From: Scortum barcoo
Taxonomy: Eukaryota > Chordata > Actinopteri > Centrarchiformes > Terapontidae
Length of the DNA: 64,000 nt
NCBI GenBank assembly: GCA_023238725.1
Contig: CM041531.1
Span: 5,914,354 to 5,978,353 of the forward strand
Direction: 5' to 3'
In this document: piece after piece, positions 37,144 through 49,800 of the stretch
Layout of the letters: the number at the start of each line of letters is the position of its first letter
Position numbering within the stretch: position 1 is the first letter of the stretch
Translations under genes and position numbers: made by a program
The notes under the pieces: model-generated
Databases searched by the model: none
Told to the model about the DNA's origin: nothing
Seen by the model: the letters and a program-made list of their open reading frames with translations, nothing else

Positions 37144-37699
37144 GTAAGCGGTGGCAGCGTGGAGCTCCGTGATCGCGATGAGGGGATTTAGTTGCGAGTG
37201 GCACACGCGTTTCCTGACGTCTTTTTGCGCTCATCAGTGTGCACCTTGCGCGCCAGCATGTCAGATTGTTTTAGTGTGTCTGAACTGCAGTGTTTTTTTT
37301 AATTTGTTTAAATAATCATCATTATTATTATCACATGCAGTTTGTAGACCTGATATCTGAAAGTGAGCAGGATGCAGATGAGGTAAAGGAAGTGACACCT
37401 TGTACCTTCCCGTGCGCGCACGGTGCACCTCCAGCCCGCGGAGAGCACAGGTGTTGGCTGCGGGTAGATCGGGGGCGCATTTCAGTGGGCAGCACTGTAA
37501 AATTAAAACTGCGTGACTTTTTCCACACAACCAGCCATTTTAAGCAGCGGAATGCACACAAGCTGTGACCATGTCTGTTTGCAGAAATGAAATTAAGAGT
37601 CCTATTTAACCCCCCCCCCATCTCTCTCAGGTTGTAATCCTCTCTGCAGTCTGATCCCACCGTTTCACATCATTTATAACCTTCATTTCTCTCCCGCAG
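37144..37699 (+). other. nell1: intron 1 of the NELL-family gene (556 bp)
   Basis: This is a GT-AG phase 1 intron between the signal-peptide exon and the TSPN exon. Its 5' part continues the CpG-rich region, with a second CG cluster near 37408-37480, a C-run at 37610-37619 and a pyrimidine tract before the acceptor at 37698-37699. Open frames crossing it are overlaps with no family resemblance. It is unusually short for a gene whose other introns are normally very long. Confidence 0.75.
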
Positions 37700-37828
37700 C
37701 TTTGGCTTTCGGATCAGATCAAGACTACCAAATTGACATCATCCATGAACTTGACCTGGCAAATGCCACCTATGGAATTACCCAAGTGGCGGGGCTCCAC
37801 AACAGCAGCAAAGCCTTCCTTTTCCGAG
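37700..37828 (+). CDS. nell1: NELL-family protein (probably NELL1), coding exon 2: start of the TSPN/laminin-G-like domain
   Basis: The exon is preceded by a pyrimidine tract and CCCGCAG, and followed by GAG/GTAAGG. It is 129 bases, exactly 43 codons, and keeps phase 1. The mature N-terminus begins FGSDQDYQIDIIHELDL and ends HNSSKAFLFR. Against human NELL1 recalled from memory about 25 of 40 positions match, versus about 21 of 40 for NELL2. Shared features include D-I-x-x-E-L-D-L, Q-V-x-G-x-H-N and S-K-A-F-L-F. Two N-glycosylation sequons, N38-A-T and N51-S-S, fall where NELL1 also has sequons. In the family this segment starts the thrombospondin N-terminal/laminin-G-like domain; the VWC and EGF exons lie outside the window. 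A nell2-type or nell3-type paralogue remains possible, but NELL family membership is close to certain. Confidence 0.88.
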
Positions 37829-37894
37829 GTAAGGCTCTCTCTCTCCCACATTAGTCGCTGCGCTCAAGTTCCCAAACGTCTTTGTCTCGTCGTG

Positions 37895-37895
<1 letters not shown>

Positions 37896-37932
<37 letters not shown>
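37896..37932. repeat. (CA)n microsatellite just inside intron 2
   Basis: About 18 CA units on the sense strand begin 67 bases after the GT donor of exon 2. Transcribed CA repeats bind hnRNP L in vertebrates and can change the use of nearby 5' splice sites, so the position may matter. That effect is inferred. Confidence 0.95.
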
Positions 37933-37933
<1 letters not shown>

Positions 37934-39007
37934 AGCGCTCCAGCTCTTTGTTTCAGGAGTTGGTGTGTGAGCGAGAGCCAGCAGCTCACGCAGCGCCACA
38001 CCTTTTCGGTGTCACAGTGTTGAAGCCGGGACATGCCCAGACAGAGCACCCATGGGAGCCTCCTCTCATAATTACTCCACATTTAATTTGTCCCAGGCAG
38101 CAGATGCTCAGTCTTTTTTTTTTTGACACACTTGAGCGCACTTCTTGCGGAGGGTTTCTACATCACTGTTTCCAACGAGGTCCAGTGTTGCGTAATTCTA
38201 ACAACTAGAGGTTACTGATGGACCCTGAAGGGCACAGAGCATAGATATAGGATATTAAAAACCTCTCCCAAATAAAATCCCCTTTATACCATAAATCTAG
38301 ATAAGTGTGCAAGCAATGAACCCTGCAATAACACTCTTAAACTCCTGACATTATGTGAACCCTGTTGAAGGTGGTTTGAGATGCGTTACCGGTATCACAA
38401 GATAACTTTGCTTCTCTGCACTCTGAAAAGGACTTGCAGTATTTGGTGCAACTTGTTCGATGTTCCTGTGGTGCCCTCAGCTCCGAGCATGAGCTGAATT
38501 GTTGCAGGGTAGAAGTAGGAAAGAGGAGTCTGAGAAGAGATGGAGAAAGAGATGCATGTGACTGTATGAAGAGAGAGATCTGGATTTTACTTGTGGTTTG
38601 TATACTGGCTGTGTGCTTCTGTCTGTTTTGTTTCTGCTGCAGGCACAAAAAAAAAAAACTGCCAGAAATCCCTGCTATAAAAAATTTATTATCATATTTG
38701 AAACTTTCTTGTATTAATTTGGTCATTAAAAAAGTATTTTTTAAAAAGCTTCATATTCAAAGGAAGAATGCAAAAGATTCACATTAAATTCTCATTGGAG
38801 AGTTTTTTTTATAGTCCCACAGTGGCTGCATGCTGTTCCAACCTGGACGAAAATACAGTGTTGATGAGAAACACTGAGTCTTTTTCACTTTTCTGGCATG
38901 GAAATATTCAAATTCAAAGCTACTGGCACAAACACCAGCAGCTTGAATCCCAAATAAGCAGCACTGGGTGTTGAGACTCATATCGGCAGAGAGTGGTCTA
39001 GTGTAGT

Positions 39008-39027
39008 TGTGTGTGTGTGTGTGTGTG
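39008..39027. repeat. (GT)n microsatellite
   Basis: A short GT run in intron 2. A CA-rich patch follows at about 39187-39212. Confidence 0.85.
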
Positions 39028-42000
39028 CTGCGTGCATGTGGTTTTATTTTCCAGAGTGCTTGGCTCGGTGTGCCACTGGCTCTGTATGAATGAAGGCAGG
39101 GCGGCTTGGCTGACTCTGCGGAGGTGAAGCTGTCCAAGATTCAAGGCTGGAGGCCATACAGGATACACAACCTCACTTTTTACTTGACACACACATGCCC
39201 ACACACACACTCCCACTCCAGGCTGCTCCCCCTGCGGTTTCCACACTTACAGGGTCGAGGCGCAGGGTACAGCGGCCAGATAGTGTGGGAAACAAGAGGC
39301 TAATGCAGTGGGGGGAAACTGGACCTGGGAGTATTGGAGAGGATGCTTCTGCTGTGACCTATTTAACACCCACCCTTGCGCTGGTTTCATGGTCTCGTAA
39401 CCCAGATGGCTCCACGAAGCAACTGCAGCCAAAGTTGCAGCAACTGGCAGGTTCTTTTTAATGGATATGAAGGTGACGTTCTGCAAGGACGTGGCAACAA
39501 ACAGTCCATGATTACTTGTCTAGTAGAAGCTCTGTTGGAGCCTCGCTGGCTGATTGGGTCAGTGATTATTCAAGTTGATTTATGTATGGCGAACGCAATC
39601 ATGCCGTGCAAGGGGCTCAACATCATATTATCACATTTCAGTTGTTTGATTGCAAAAAAAAAAAAAAAAATGTGGAGGAAGATATTTGTGTGGTGGTGAA
39701 ATGGCAGGAGAAAAAAAGGGCAACGTGGTGTTCCAATTAGTGTCGATAGCTCTGAGAGAGTAATAGAGGGCCCTGCCAGTGTCTTTGGCCAGATACTGGG
39801 ACCGGGCTCTCCAGTTAGCCAGTGATTCACAAACAACAGATGCTTTTGCATGACTAAATAGATTTCAGCGTCTCTCATCTTCTGTCTGCACCAGAACAAC
39901 GCACCGGTTTACTTAATGAAAGCTGTTTTTTTTTTTTTTGAAGCCTCCACTCAAAGGTCCTTATCTGGAGGTACTCCAACCTTGCGGTGAAAAGAAAAAG
40001 GAAAAAAAAAATCAATTCCCAAATGTGCAATGATAGCACGGGACCAAGCTCGGCTATTTGCTGAGATATTTGCACGTTTGTCATCGATTGCACTTGTCAC
40101 CAGCAGGATTGCTTACGTTGTGGGAGCTGGATCATGTTAGTTTGTCCAGAAGGGGGCTGACCTAGTTTCTCATCCCACATTTGAACCCAGATTGTCAACC
40201 TCATTACTCAGGGTCCCCTCCGTCCCAATGTTGGTTTAGATTTAAAATGCTAATTATCAGTTTGTGCTTTAGTATCCCTCCCCTGTGGAAACATGTTTGG
40301 TCAAAGAAGAGAAATATCTCGTGCAGGTGCCTCATCCATGCAGAACTTTTCTCATCAGACCGCTAAAAAGGTGCTCAGTTTTTGTAAATATGGCATTTTA
40401 TGAGATACTCAACAAATTATTGGACGGATTAGCATCACGTTCTTTCTGTTCAACAACAACAAGGTAGGACTTAAACTAGAGGTCTTCGGGGGTCCACTTA
40501 GTTTCTAATTTCTACCAAGTCCAAATTATCTTCAGTCTAATTTGGTTAGGAGAGGAATTGCTGCTGTTTTTTTTGTTTTTTTGTCTCTGTGTTAATATGT
40601 CTAATACTCGAGTGGATCCAAGCGGACCAGTGAGTCACGCAGCTCTGATCATGAGACACGTTGTGTATCATCAGAGGAGAAAAATGTGATTTTCGACGCG
40701 AGACCAGGAGTGTGAGATGTGAATCGTAGTGGAAAACGACATGAATTGTGGCTCCTTTCAGCTGTGATTGCTATTTAATTGGTGCCACATCAGGCTGATG
40801 ACAGTTTCGGTGTTCATCTCTCTATTTGGATGTGTTCCGGTTGACCTCATTTTGAATGGCGTCTAATTATCCTCCGGTCTGTTTGAACAGAGTCTGACTA
40901 TCCTTGGATCCCTTTTGGATCAGGTCTATTTTTTAAATTTTAAAAATGCATTTATGGGTTTTAGGGCTGCATAACATTGGAAAACTGACATTGCAAATTC
41001 TTTTTTTATTTCCACGATAAATGTTCCAATATGAAAAGAATACAAGAATTTCCACCAGATATATGCAGTGTGTTGTTCATGTACAGAAAGACACTTAACA
41101 ATCATGATTATCATTATTTGAGTAGCCTTTAAAAGTCCTCTGCAAACAACACAAACCCTTCTTTATACTTTTACCACACTTGGTTCAGCCCTCTGCCACC
41201 CCTCCAGACATCAGCTTGGACTCTTCCTGTCGGTTTCATGTATGTGACTCTGACATTGGCGTGAAAAACTGCAGAGAGAACAGGTGGAGAAGGTTTTCTT
41301 AAAACTTCAGATAGAATTTTGCATTGATGAAAACTGAACTAAACCCTCCGAGCAACCAAGTCTGAAAATGTAGAGCCGAGCTAGAAGAGCTGAGTCTGCA
41401 TTGTCCTGAAATGACCACTTTACGGAAGATAAATCCTTTTGATTTCAGTAACAACATGACCTTTCCCTTAATGCCACACTCAGGACAGAAAAAGCAACTT
41501 CACTCTTTGTTTGTCATCCATCCGGCGGTTTTATTTCCTGTGGTATGACGGGCTTCACAGCCTCACAGGACCTCTAGCATGGCTGTGGACTAGTGTTAAC
41601 ACTGATAAAATACTTGAATACTAAGCTGCTATATTTGTACTAAATTATATTTCACTGTCATGACAATAAAAGAGTTTGATAAGGGTCAGTTGTGCTTAAA
41701 ATATCTGGAAGGCCTTTACTGTGTTTGACAGTGCTTTAAGCAAGGGCTGGCTACATGACCAGAGTCAAACTCTGCCTTATATGAGTAATAGTCCCTTGTT
41801 TGTTTTATATCTTATTTTAACTTGAGCTTTTTGTCATTTTTTCAGCTGAAAATCATTATTCTAAGACCTTTAAGTCCATTATAATAGTTCATTGTTCAAT
41901 GATGATTTGGAGTTACATGGACACTTTTACAAAAAGCAGATTGCCAAACTTGCACAACATGTAGGAGCTGCCGGCTATCTGTGAATCTGTATAGATCCCT

Positions 42001-45000
42001 CTGTTCTTCACTGACTCCTTTACTCAAAATCATTAATGTTAAACAGTTAAGTGGTAGCAACAAATGCAGCCGTGATCCTGATATCCTTGAGATCTATAAA
42101 CACATGTCCTATCAGCCTTTTAGGCCAATTATTCTTAACATATACCCACCCTGAAGTCTGGCTTTAGGACTAAAATGGTCCCTTTAATTAACGTTTAATT
42201 GATTTTCCTGTCGATTCCAATCAAAACTTTTTTCCAGCCTCATTTAAGGCAGAAATCCACACTGAAACACCTTACCACTGTCCAGTAAAGTGCTATAGCT
42301 GATGCATATTGTATTTATGGGTCTTTCTTTTGTTCTAAAGGTATATTTGTTATCCCTGTGACTAACCAGCCAAATGCACATCAAGATATATTACGTTTAC
42401 GGAGTTTATTGCAGAAAGAAATATTTAAAATATCTAAAATCTTTAACATGTCTATCTAAAATATCTAAAATCGCACATCGGTGTCTACTTCAGGTTCTGA
42501 TGTCTGTCCCCGAGAATAAGAGCCAGGTTTTTTTTTTCTAGTTCTAGTAGACACTTTGCACTGATTTTATCTATTTTACCTAAGAGAGGAAACTGAAAAA
42601 TGAATACACCAGCAGCAGTGGAAAATGAACCAGAATGCAACGCGGCAACAAAAAAATAAGTCTTGACTTTAAAGAAAGGTTTGAAACTTTTTGTTGATGA
42701 GGACCTGCTGCTCTTTGATTTCCGTCACATTTGCTCCCTGTAGATACGGAAATCAGTTGAAAGCAACTGCTGTCAAAAGCCAATTTAGGAAATACAGGAA
42801 ATCATTTGCTGATGCAGAGGTGGCTGAGGCAGTTTCGGGCAAAGTGCACATTTAAAATGTGAACGACAACACTCAAAGATGTAGTTCAGTGTTGTAAAAA
42901 AAAAAAAAAAAGTATGTTTATTCTCTTTCTTGTGTTGTCATTCTTATGTCTGTCAGGTTAATATGAAACTACAGCCAAATAAACTCTCTAATCACCACAT
43001 TATATCTTGTTTGTTCGATCAGTAAGTGTAAAAACAAGATGAACGAAAAGCTGCTGTTTTACAGGAAGTTTATGTGTTAACCTGTTTGTGTTTTTATTTT
43101 CACATTTAGATCTGATTTACTGCTTTAAAAAATGAAAAAAAAAATTGTAATGTGTTGTTTAGTCAGTTTTAGAGGTGCTGATGGGCTAATTCTTGTTTTA
43201 CATCAGGACAGAGCCAAGATAGCTGTTTCCCCTGTTTCCAATATTTACCATAATCTGGCTCCAGCTTGTTATTAAGCAGTATGAGTGTGGTTGAACTTAT
43301 AATTTAACTCTTGACATGAGAGGGAAAAAGGAAAAGGGAATAAACATATTTCCTAGAATTATTCGGCCCTTCAATCACATCATTCTCAGAACGCATACTT
43401 TATTGATAATTGAATTGTTGTTGATGTGATGTTTCCATACATAGACATGATGCTGCATTTGTATGTAGGTGGGATGCAGTGTTTTTTTTTCTGCAGTGTG
43501 TGTTATTAGCAGTTATCTATTGGAGTCCAACAGCTGTAGATTGAATTGTGAGTTCACACGGCGGGCGTGAGCGAATGACCTGAATGAATATCAGGAAAAT
43601 CAGTTCCTTATTCAGAACACCATGACTTTACCTCTCCTTGGCTGACAATGCAAACTTGTGATTGTACTGTCACACTGTAGATTTTTAGTCAAGATTTGAG
43701 GACTGGAACCTCCGGAGAATTTCAGATTTTCCACTACGCCACACAGCAGAGTGGTTATACAGAGGTCAACGCGGAGGTCTCCCATCCAGCGTCTTTTCTG
43801 GATGGGAGTAGCTGCAGTTGCCTTCTCTGCTGGGCTGTTGTACAACACTATTCATTGTAAGTAGGAAAAAAAAACATTTTGAAAGCTGAAATAGGTATGT
43901 TATGAACTGCAAAATTGTTGAATCACTCAATTTTTGCAATTGCTCACAGTTGAAAAGAAAAAAAATAGTGTTTCTCAAACAGTTTGTTTCCTGCAGTGCA
44001 GCTGGCACTTTATTAGCAGCAGAGACTAGACAGGAAGCAGCCGCTGTTACACCACTCTGCCCCCCAAAACCCTGACCAGATCTACAGGAGGGGACAAAAT
44101 AATTTCAAGACTCAAAATTTCAATTACCTGCATCACTACAAAGGTCAGCTGTACCAGGGTGAATGTGAATGAGCAATGGACAATTCTGTTTGTCACATGG
44201 AAAAGATTTTTTTAGTTACCTTTATTAATCACTGCAGAATTACAAAGAGGCCAAATAATCTGAACCCAAACTGCGGAAATATTCAAACAAACCAAATAAT
44301 TATTTTATGTGTTAAAGGCAGTTTTTTTGTAAAAACATGATTATGTCAGCTAAACTGTCAAACTGCCTCAAACCGAGCTCACCTTTGAGTAGATTTACTG
44401 TAATTTGTTAAACTTCAATGTTAAATCAGGGTCATGATCTTATTTTGTATTTTTCCTCTTAACAAAATCCAATGAAAAGGTCAAAACCTGAGTTCCCTTT
44501 GCTCCTACTGAAGAAGAATAATGTAGTTTGCAGTGTTCAGTTTCCTTTAACAGCTCAGCATTGTAGTTTTTAGCAAATGTTACACAAACAGCAGTGATTC
44601 ATAAATACTGAATACCAATGTGCACTCTGAGAGTGTTTGTGTTTGCATTTTGTCAGACTTCATCATGAAGCTGTATACAGGTCTTTATTTTCAGTAGTTC
44701 CATGCAGACACACATATGGGTCCATACATTGCATGAACTCTGGAGAGGTGGTTGTAATAAGACGTGTAAATCTTGCTTCAATGATTTTAGTTTTTCTAAA
44801 ACTATCCACATATCCTGCTTTTGAATATACCTGTGATTTTGCACAATTTAGCTGCAAAATTTCTTTTCCTTTCTCTTTTCAATGTGCTTCTTCTCTGAAC
44901 CATGTTTTGCTTTTCTTTAACTTGTTTTCTCTCTCACCTTTTCTGTCCACTTTTTCTACTTTTGAATACAGCTGTGTGGGATGAGAGGCAGAGACCACCT

Positions 45001-46639
45001 TCAGCTTAAAAGCAGATGAAGCACTGATGGTTCACAGTTTTGAGTGCCCGTAGCTGCCCCATGTGTGTGTGTGTTTTTTTTTTTCTTTCTTTCTTTGATT
45101 TAATCATTTATTGCATTGTGCATCTTTTACGCTGGTGTGACCCTCCTGTGTAACTGGGACCGAATTAAAATAAACTAGAGTGTGTGTTTGTGGTTCTGAA
45201 TGTCCCACGGTGAAACAGTGTGGCTCCACGGTCATGTGTTTTTAATACTTTTTGGTAGCAATGGAGATCTGTGGCACAAATATAGTGTAGCTGTAGGCAG
45301 AAGTTATACCATGTGTTAGCTACATGAACCAAACATTTTAGTAGGATCAGTATATTCACTGAAAATAATAAAATCTCTATGCTGACTGCTACTTTGCTCA
45401 TAACTTCCCTCGTTAATTGAGAAAAAACATGCATCATGGAACAAATCATCACTGTCATTGAAAGTTAATCTAAAACATCAACAGTAAACTTAACTTTTTT
45501 GTTTGGCAGCCACTCATTTAGCACCAATCATCATGAAATAAGTTAATCAGACCCGAAACCAGGCTGGGGTTTGAGTAAGGGGCAACTCTCATTGTTACTC
45601 AGGGATCTAACAGTGAGATAACTATCACCCTCTCCAGTTGATCATAAAAACCTTAAGTGAATGCTACAGGTTCTCACCACTATGGGAATGATATAATGGG
45701 AAATGTCACTGTGAAATATAAATACAGCAGATGAAGAAGGAGGTGCGGATTGGATTTTGAAACAGGTTGGGCGTTAAAATCCCCTGACTCGCACATCACT
45801 AGTGGCAGGGCATAGCCATTACTGCTGATTACAATGGTTACAGTCCCTTAGTACTCTGAATAGAAGGGCTCCTAATTATCTCTAACGATGTATGTGGTGG
45901 TCTTTGTCATCAACCATCAGGGAGTGTGTACTCACAACTCTGATCTGCTTTATGTGTGGAACAACTTGCTGTGCCCGGCTTCTGTCATAGGGGCATTTTA
46001 TCATGTTTTTTAATCTAATAATTCAACACTAATTGGCTTTGTAAGTGGCACGCGAACTCTTAATTAACAGGTTACTGATTAGTAAAATACAAAAAAAACA
46101 GGTGCTGTCTCCACTGTCTGCCTGTATTTCTGTCAGCCAAATGTCTAAACTTAAAAACCTAAAAAACTTACAGACTGCTGTGCAAATCAATGGAAATCTC
46201 CACCTTGACAAATAAAGGTGAAATGCCAAGAATATAATCGTAACCTTTGGCTTTGATCGCTGCTGTTAAAATTAATGGACTCCTTAAAGATTTTTAAACA
46301 GTAAGTTGTTTCCTCAGAATATCTTTTTTTTAATTGTCTAACTATTGTTTTTTTTTTTTCTGTTTTGCTGCAGATTTTAATTCATCCAATTACAGATAAG
46401 GTTATGTTTAAAAACCTGTTACATATGCTGTATGAATTACGTAAGTGCCAAGTAAATATAATTTTATTTAAAAAACAAGAAAGCAACACAAGGCAAAATA
46501 ACAACAAAATGAATTGTTCGTTATGCCATAACCATAGAAGTAAACACTGCATAGTACCTGGCACTGCTTTTCTTTGTCAGAAATTAAATTCATACTCTAA
46601 CTTAGAAAAAAAATCACTGACATTGCAGTATATTTAATT

Positions 46640-46845
46640 ACTGAAATACAATACCTGGCTGAAATCAATCATCACCTTTAAGAATAACATCAGATTGGAA
46701 GAATCTGCAGTGCACGATTTACATCCAGTAAAGTATGTCAAAGTAAAAAAAAATTCTCATGAAATAAAGGTTATGTTATGCTGAAAAAGGTGAAATCAAA
46801 AGTATTCATAAGCAGCCCAAATAGCCCCAGACTCCAAAGGGTTAA
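46640..46845. mobile_element. possible piggyBac-like element, right end only
   Basis: CCCAGACTCCAAAGGG is followed directly by TTAA at 46842-46845. The inverse, CCCTTTGGAGTCTGGG next to TTAA, is the pattern of piggyBac-type termini, which insert at TTAA. No matching left end was found upstream, so the start given is arbitrary and the element may be truncated. Confidence 0.35.
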
Positions 46846-49800
46846 AGCCAATGGAGGTGATATTAACAGCTCAATAAGGAGAGATCAGCTGGAAGTGAGT
46901 GGCAGTAATGATTGAGGTTGGCAACGGAGAAAGACTTTGGCGACTCCATCAATGTGAAGCATCTTCATCAAGTTTAGGCCCATTTACAGAGAGGAGGCAG
47001 GGCAGGATCCCCGGAGTCTGGACACTGGTGGTGTTGGAGTAAAGACAGGAGGTGGCTGACGGAAACTTTCTGCTGAAGCTCTCAGGACATTATGACGGTC
47101 AGGGTATTTATGGGCAGGTGGTTGGTTGTGTAATAGTGAGTCAGTGATATTTGCATTGATATCCAGGAGCAGGGGCTGATTGACCTGAGTAACATGGGCA
47201 TGAAAATCATTCCTCAGCAGTGTCAGAGAGAACATAACTACACATAATTAAAGTTGGAGTGTATTTACGTTTTGCAGTAGCTTGCTAGCAGTTCAGCTAC
47301 ATTCATATTTGTATTTGTTCAAGTAGTTTAATAACTTTTTTTTGGAGTTTTTGTGTAGATAACTACTGAAACTACCATCAATGTTGGGCCGTAAAAAGGA
47401 AAGGAATGATTTTTTTCTTTTTATTTGACCATTGCCTTTTGACTGTAATTGCGTTCATTAAGCAGCCACCACCACACACTTGATGTTTGTGTAGTGTATC
47501 ACTTTCCCATGAATAGTGGGGTGTTTTATTTTTTTGCTTTATGTATCACCTGTGAATAAGTGGGAATTTTTCAGGAGCTCCAAACACCTTTAGATAACGG
47601 TGTAGTGGAGCTCAAGCAGCATATGCCACTGAAGCACTTTATTACCATTAGCCACTTTTCGATGTTGGCGCCACTCACACTTTTTGCAGTAGACTCAGTT
47701 GACTGGCATTTCTGACTTTTTTTGTATTATATTTTGTTAGAATTTCTATCACATGCACATTGTCAATATATTTTTCTTCAAAGTTGTTTGAACTTCTTTT
47801 TCTAAATAGCTTTAGTTAACTAAACTGGATTTCTCCCTGGGATAGCTTTGCTGTAGGGCAGCTTCTTCCAGTGCAAAATAATTGGTAGTTTGCAAAGCTT
47901 TTCTTTCAGAGTAGCTTCCCCGACACTTTTGGTCAGATATTGTGATGTCTGAATTGTGAATATATTGATTTGACTGTGGGAAAGTGGAAGTGACAAGAAA
48001 ATTAGAGCAGGAGGAAAAAAGGCAAAACGTGAAGGGAAAGATCCTCCTGATTGAATTTTTGCCAAAGATTCATTTAATTGTTAACTTTTTACCTTAACCA
48101 CAGTTTAATTACATAACTACAATCTTAAACACACTGTAGTTGCTATGTTTAGAAAAAAATAAAAAATCACAATGAAGAGCAGCCCATCATTTACCGGGCT
48201 TTTGAGTCTGTATGTGTGGCGAGCCAGTAAGACCAGGATTAAAATTAAATGGTGTCATACATAAAAAGATAAACCAGGATTCAAGTGATTTCTCAGAAGC
48301 AGTGCTGAAGTACTTATAACTGATGGCCTTAGCATAATATCCTTGGATTATTCTGGTTTCTATCAATAAGAAATAACTTGGATAACTTAAAATGCAAATT
48401 GAACACACAGAGAAATATTTCTCAAACCTGTAGCTCCAGCCAGTCTTTATGATGGAGTATTAGATATAATGGCAACCTTATTTGTGTTGCACCGCACAAG
48501 CCCAAATGTCTTCATATTACAACAGGTTTAAAATGTAGAAAAAGTTAGTTATTCAGTACTCATTTCAGACAGCATCACCTATAAGAAAACGTCTGTGTTT
48601 AGGACATTAGTGAGTGATATAAGTGATGACATGAATAAACTCTACATTTTCAATCCTAGTAGCAGAGGCACACTATCCCAGGAACACACTTGTTTTTAAG
48701 ATATAACTTCAACCACAGTGAAAATGCATTTGTCATATTTGAAGCAACACTAAATTCAATAAGGAGAAAAAAAGCATGAACCTATAGGCTCCCAACCTGA
48801 TGGGTATAGAGTATTATTTTGTGGTATTAATAATTACTGAGGGGGGAAAATACACCATTTATGTTAATCAACATTATAATGACCATAATATAAACCTCTC
48901 ATCTGCTGCTAGGAATATGAAATACCAAGTTCATTGCCTGTGATCTGTCTCTTGAGAGCAGCCTCATGGATAAACAAGCAAAATTCATTAAAGCAAGTAA
49001 TTTGGTATTTTCAGCATCATTCTATTAAGATGAGACGGACTCCGTGTTCTGTGAAAATTTGCAGCCAACCGCTTGTTGTCACTGAGCTCACACTTTGAAT
49101 CTTCATTGTTCAGTCTTTTGAAGTACTTCCACGCTATGATGGTGGCAGACATAGTGTTGCATAAGTCTAATTTAAACAAATGAATTTGCACTAAGCGTGT
49201 TCGACCGGTGCACGTACACAGCTGCTGCATAGCCTATGCTTCATTAAAGTAGACTATATATTGTCTAAATATATTCCAATAAACTGTGGTTTCTTTCCCA
49301 TTATTATTTTTTCCAAGGAAACTGAACATGGTTTTGATTGTTGTTCCTGTTTTAACCTCCATCAAATTATCCGCTAACAGATTTCTTGTCAACCCAGAGC
49401 TACTATATATAAATCAATATGAACACTCAGTGGCCTATTTTGGTACCAATGGGGATTTAATCCACCAACTCTGCAGCAGCGGTGGAGTTTGTGATTGAAC
49501 AGATGGCTAGTTATATCGGCCTCTCTGCTGATATACTTTTCTGACAGTTAATCAAAAGACACATGCCTTGCACCAAAAATGTTTGGCCTTTATGTCTTAG
49601 TATTGCAGGTTTACCCTTGGGGTAACCAACGAGGGTAGAAGGTTAACAAGACGGGCCGATAAATCCACATCTCACAACAGGTTTCCTTTCTTCTGAGTTT
49701 ATCAGCACTCTGCATGTTACTCCTGTTTTTAGAAAGTCAAAATATGCCAATCTTTGATGTGCTCCAGTGAAATGTTATCATGTTTGTGTCAGGCGATTGG

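Larger units (their letters stand above)
36838..37260 (+). promoter_or_regulatory. nell1: CpG-dense promoter/first-exon region of the NELL-family gene
   Basis: This stretch holds roughly 34 CG dinucleotides in about 420 bases, while the surrounding DNA is A+T-rich with few CG pairs. It brackets the start codon at 37095, the usual position of a vertebrate CpG-island promoter. Two core-promoter candidates are visible: a TATA-like AATAAAAG at 36849-36856, and an inverted CCAAT box (ATTGG) at 36958-36962, about 135 bases before the start codon. They imply different start sites, near 36880 or near 37030-37060, and the sequence alone does not decide between them. A second small CG cluster lies in intron 1 near 37408-37480. 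The CpG density is observed directly; the promoter role is inferred. Confidence 0.7.

Noticed and set aside
40962..41193. TAGGGCTGCA start and CAGCCCT about 230 bases later, like a small hAT-type element
   Set aside because: The interior recalls a fish repeat, but the inverted ends are short and no 8-bp duplication flanks them.
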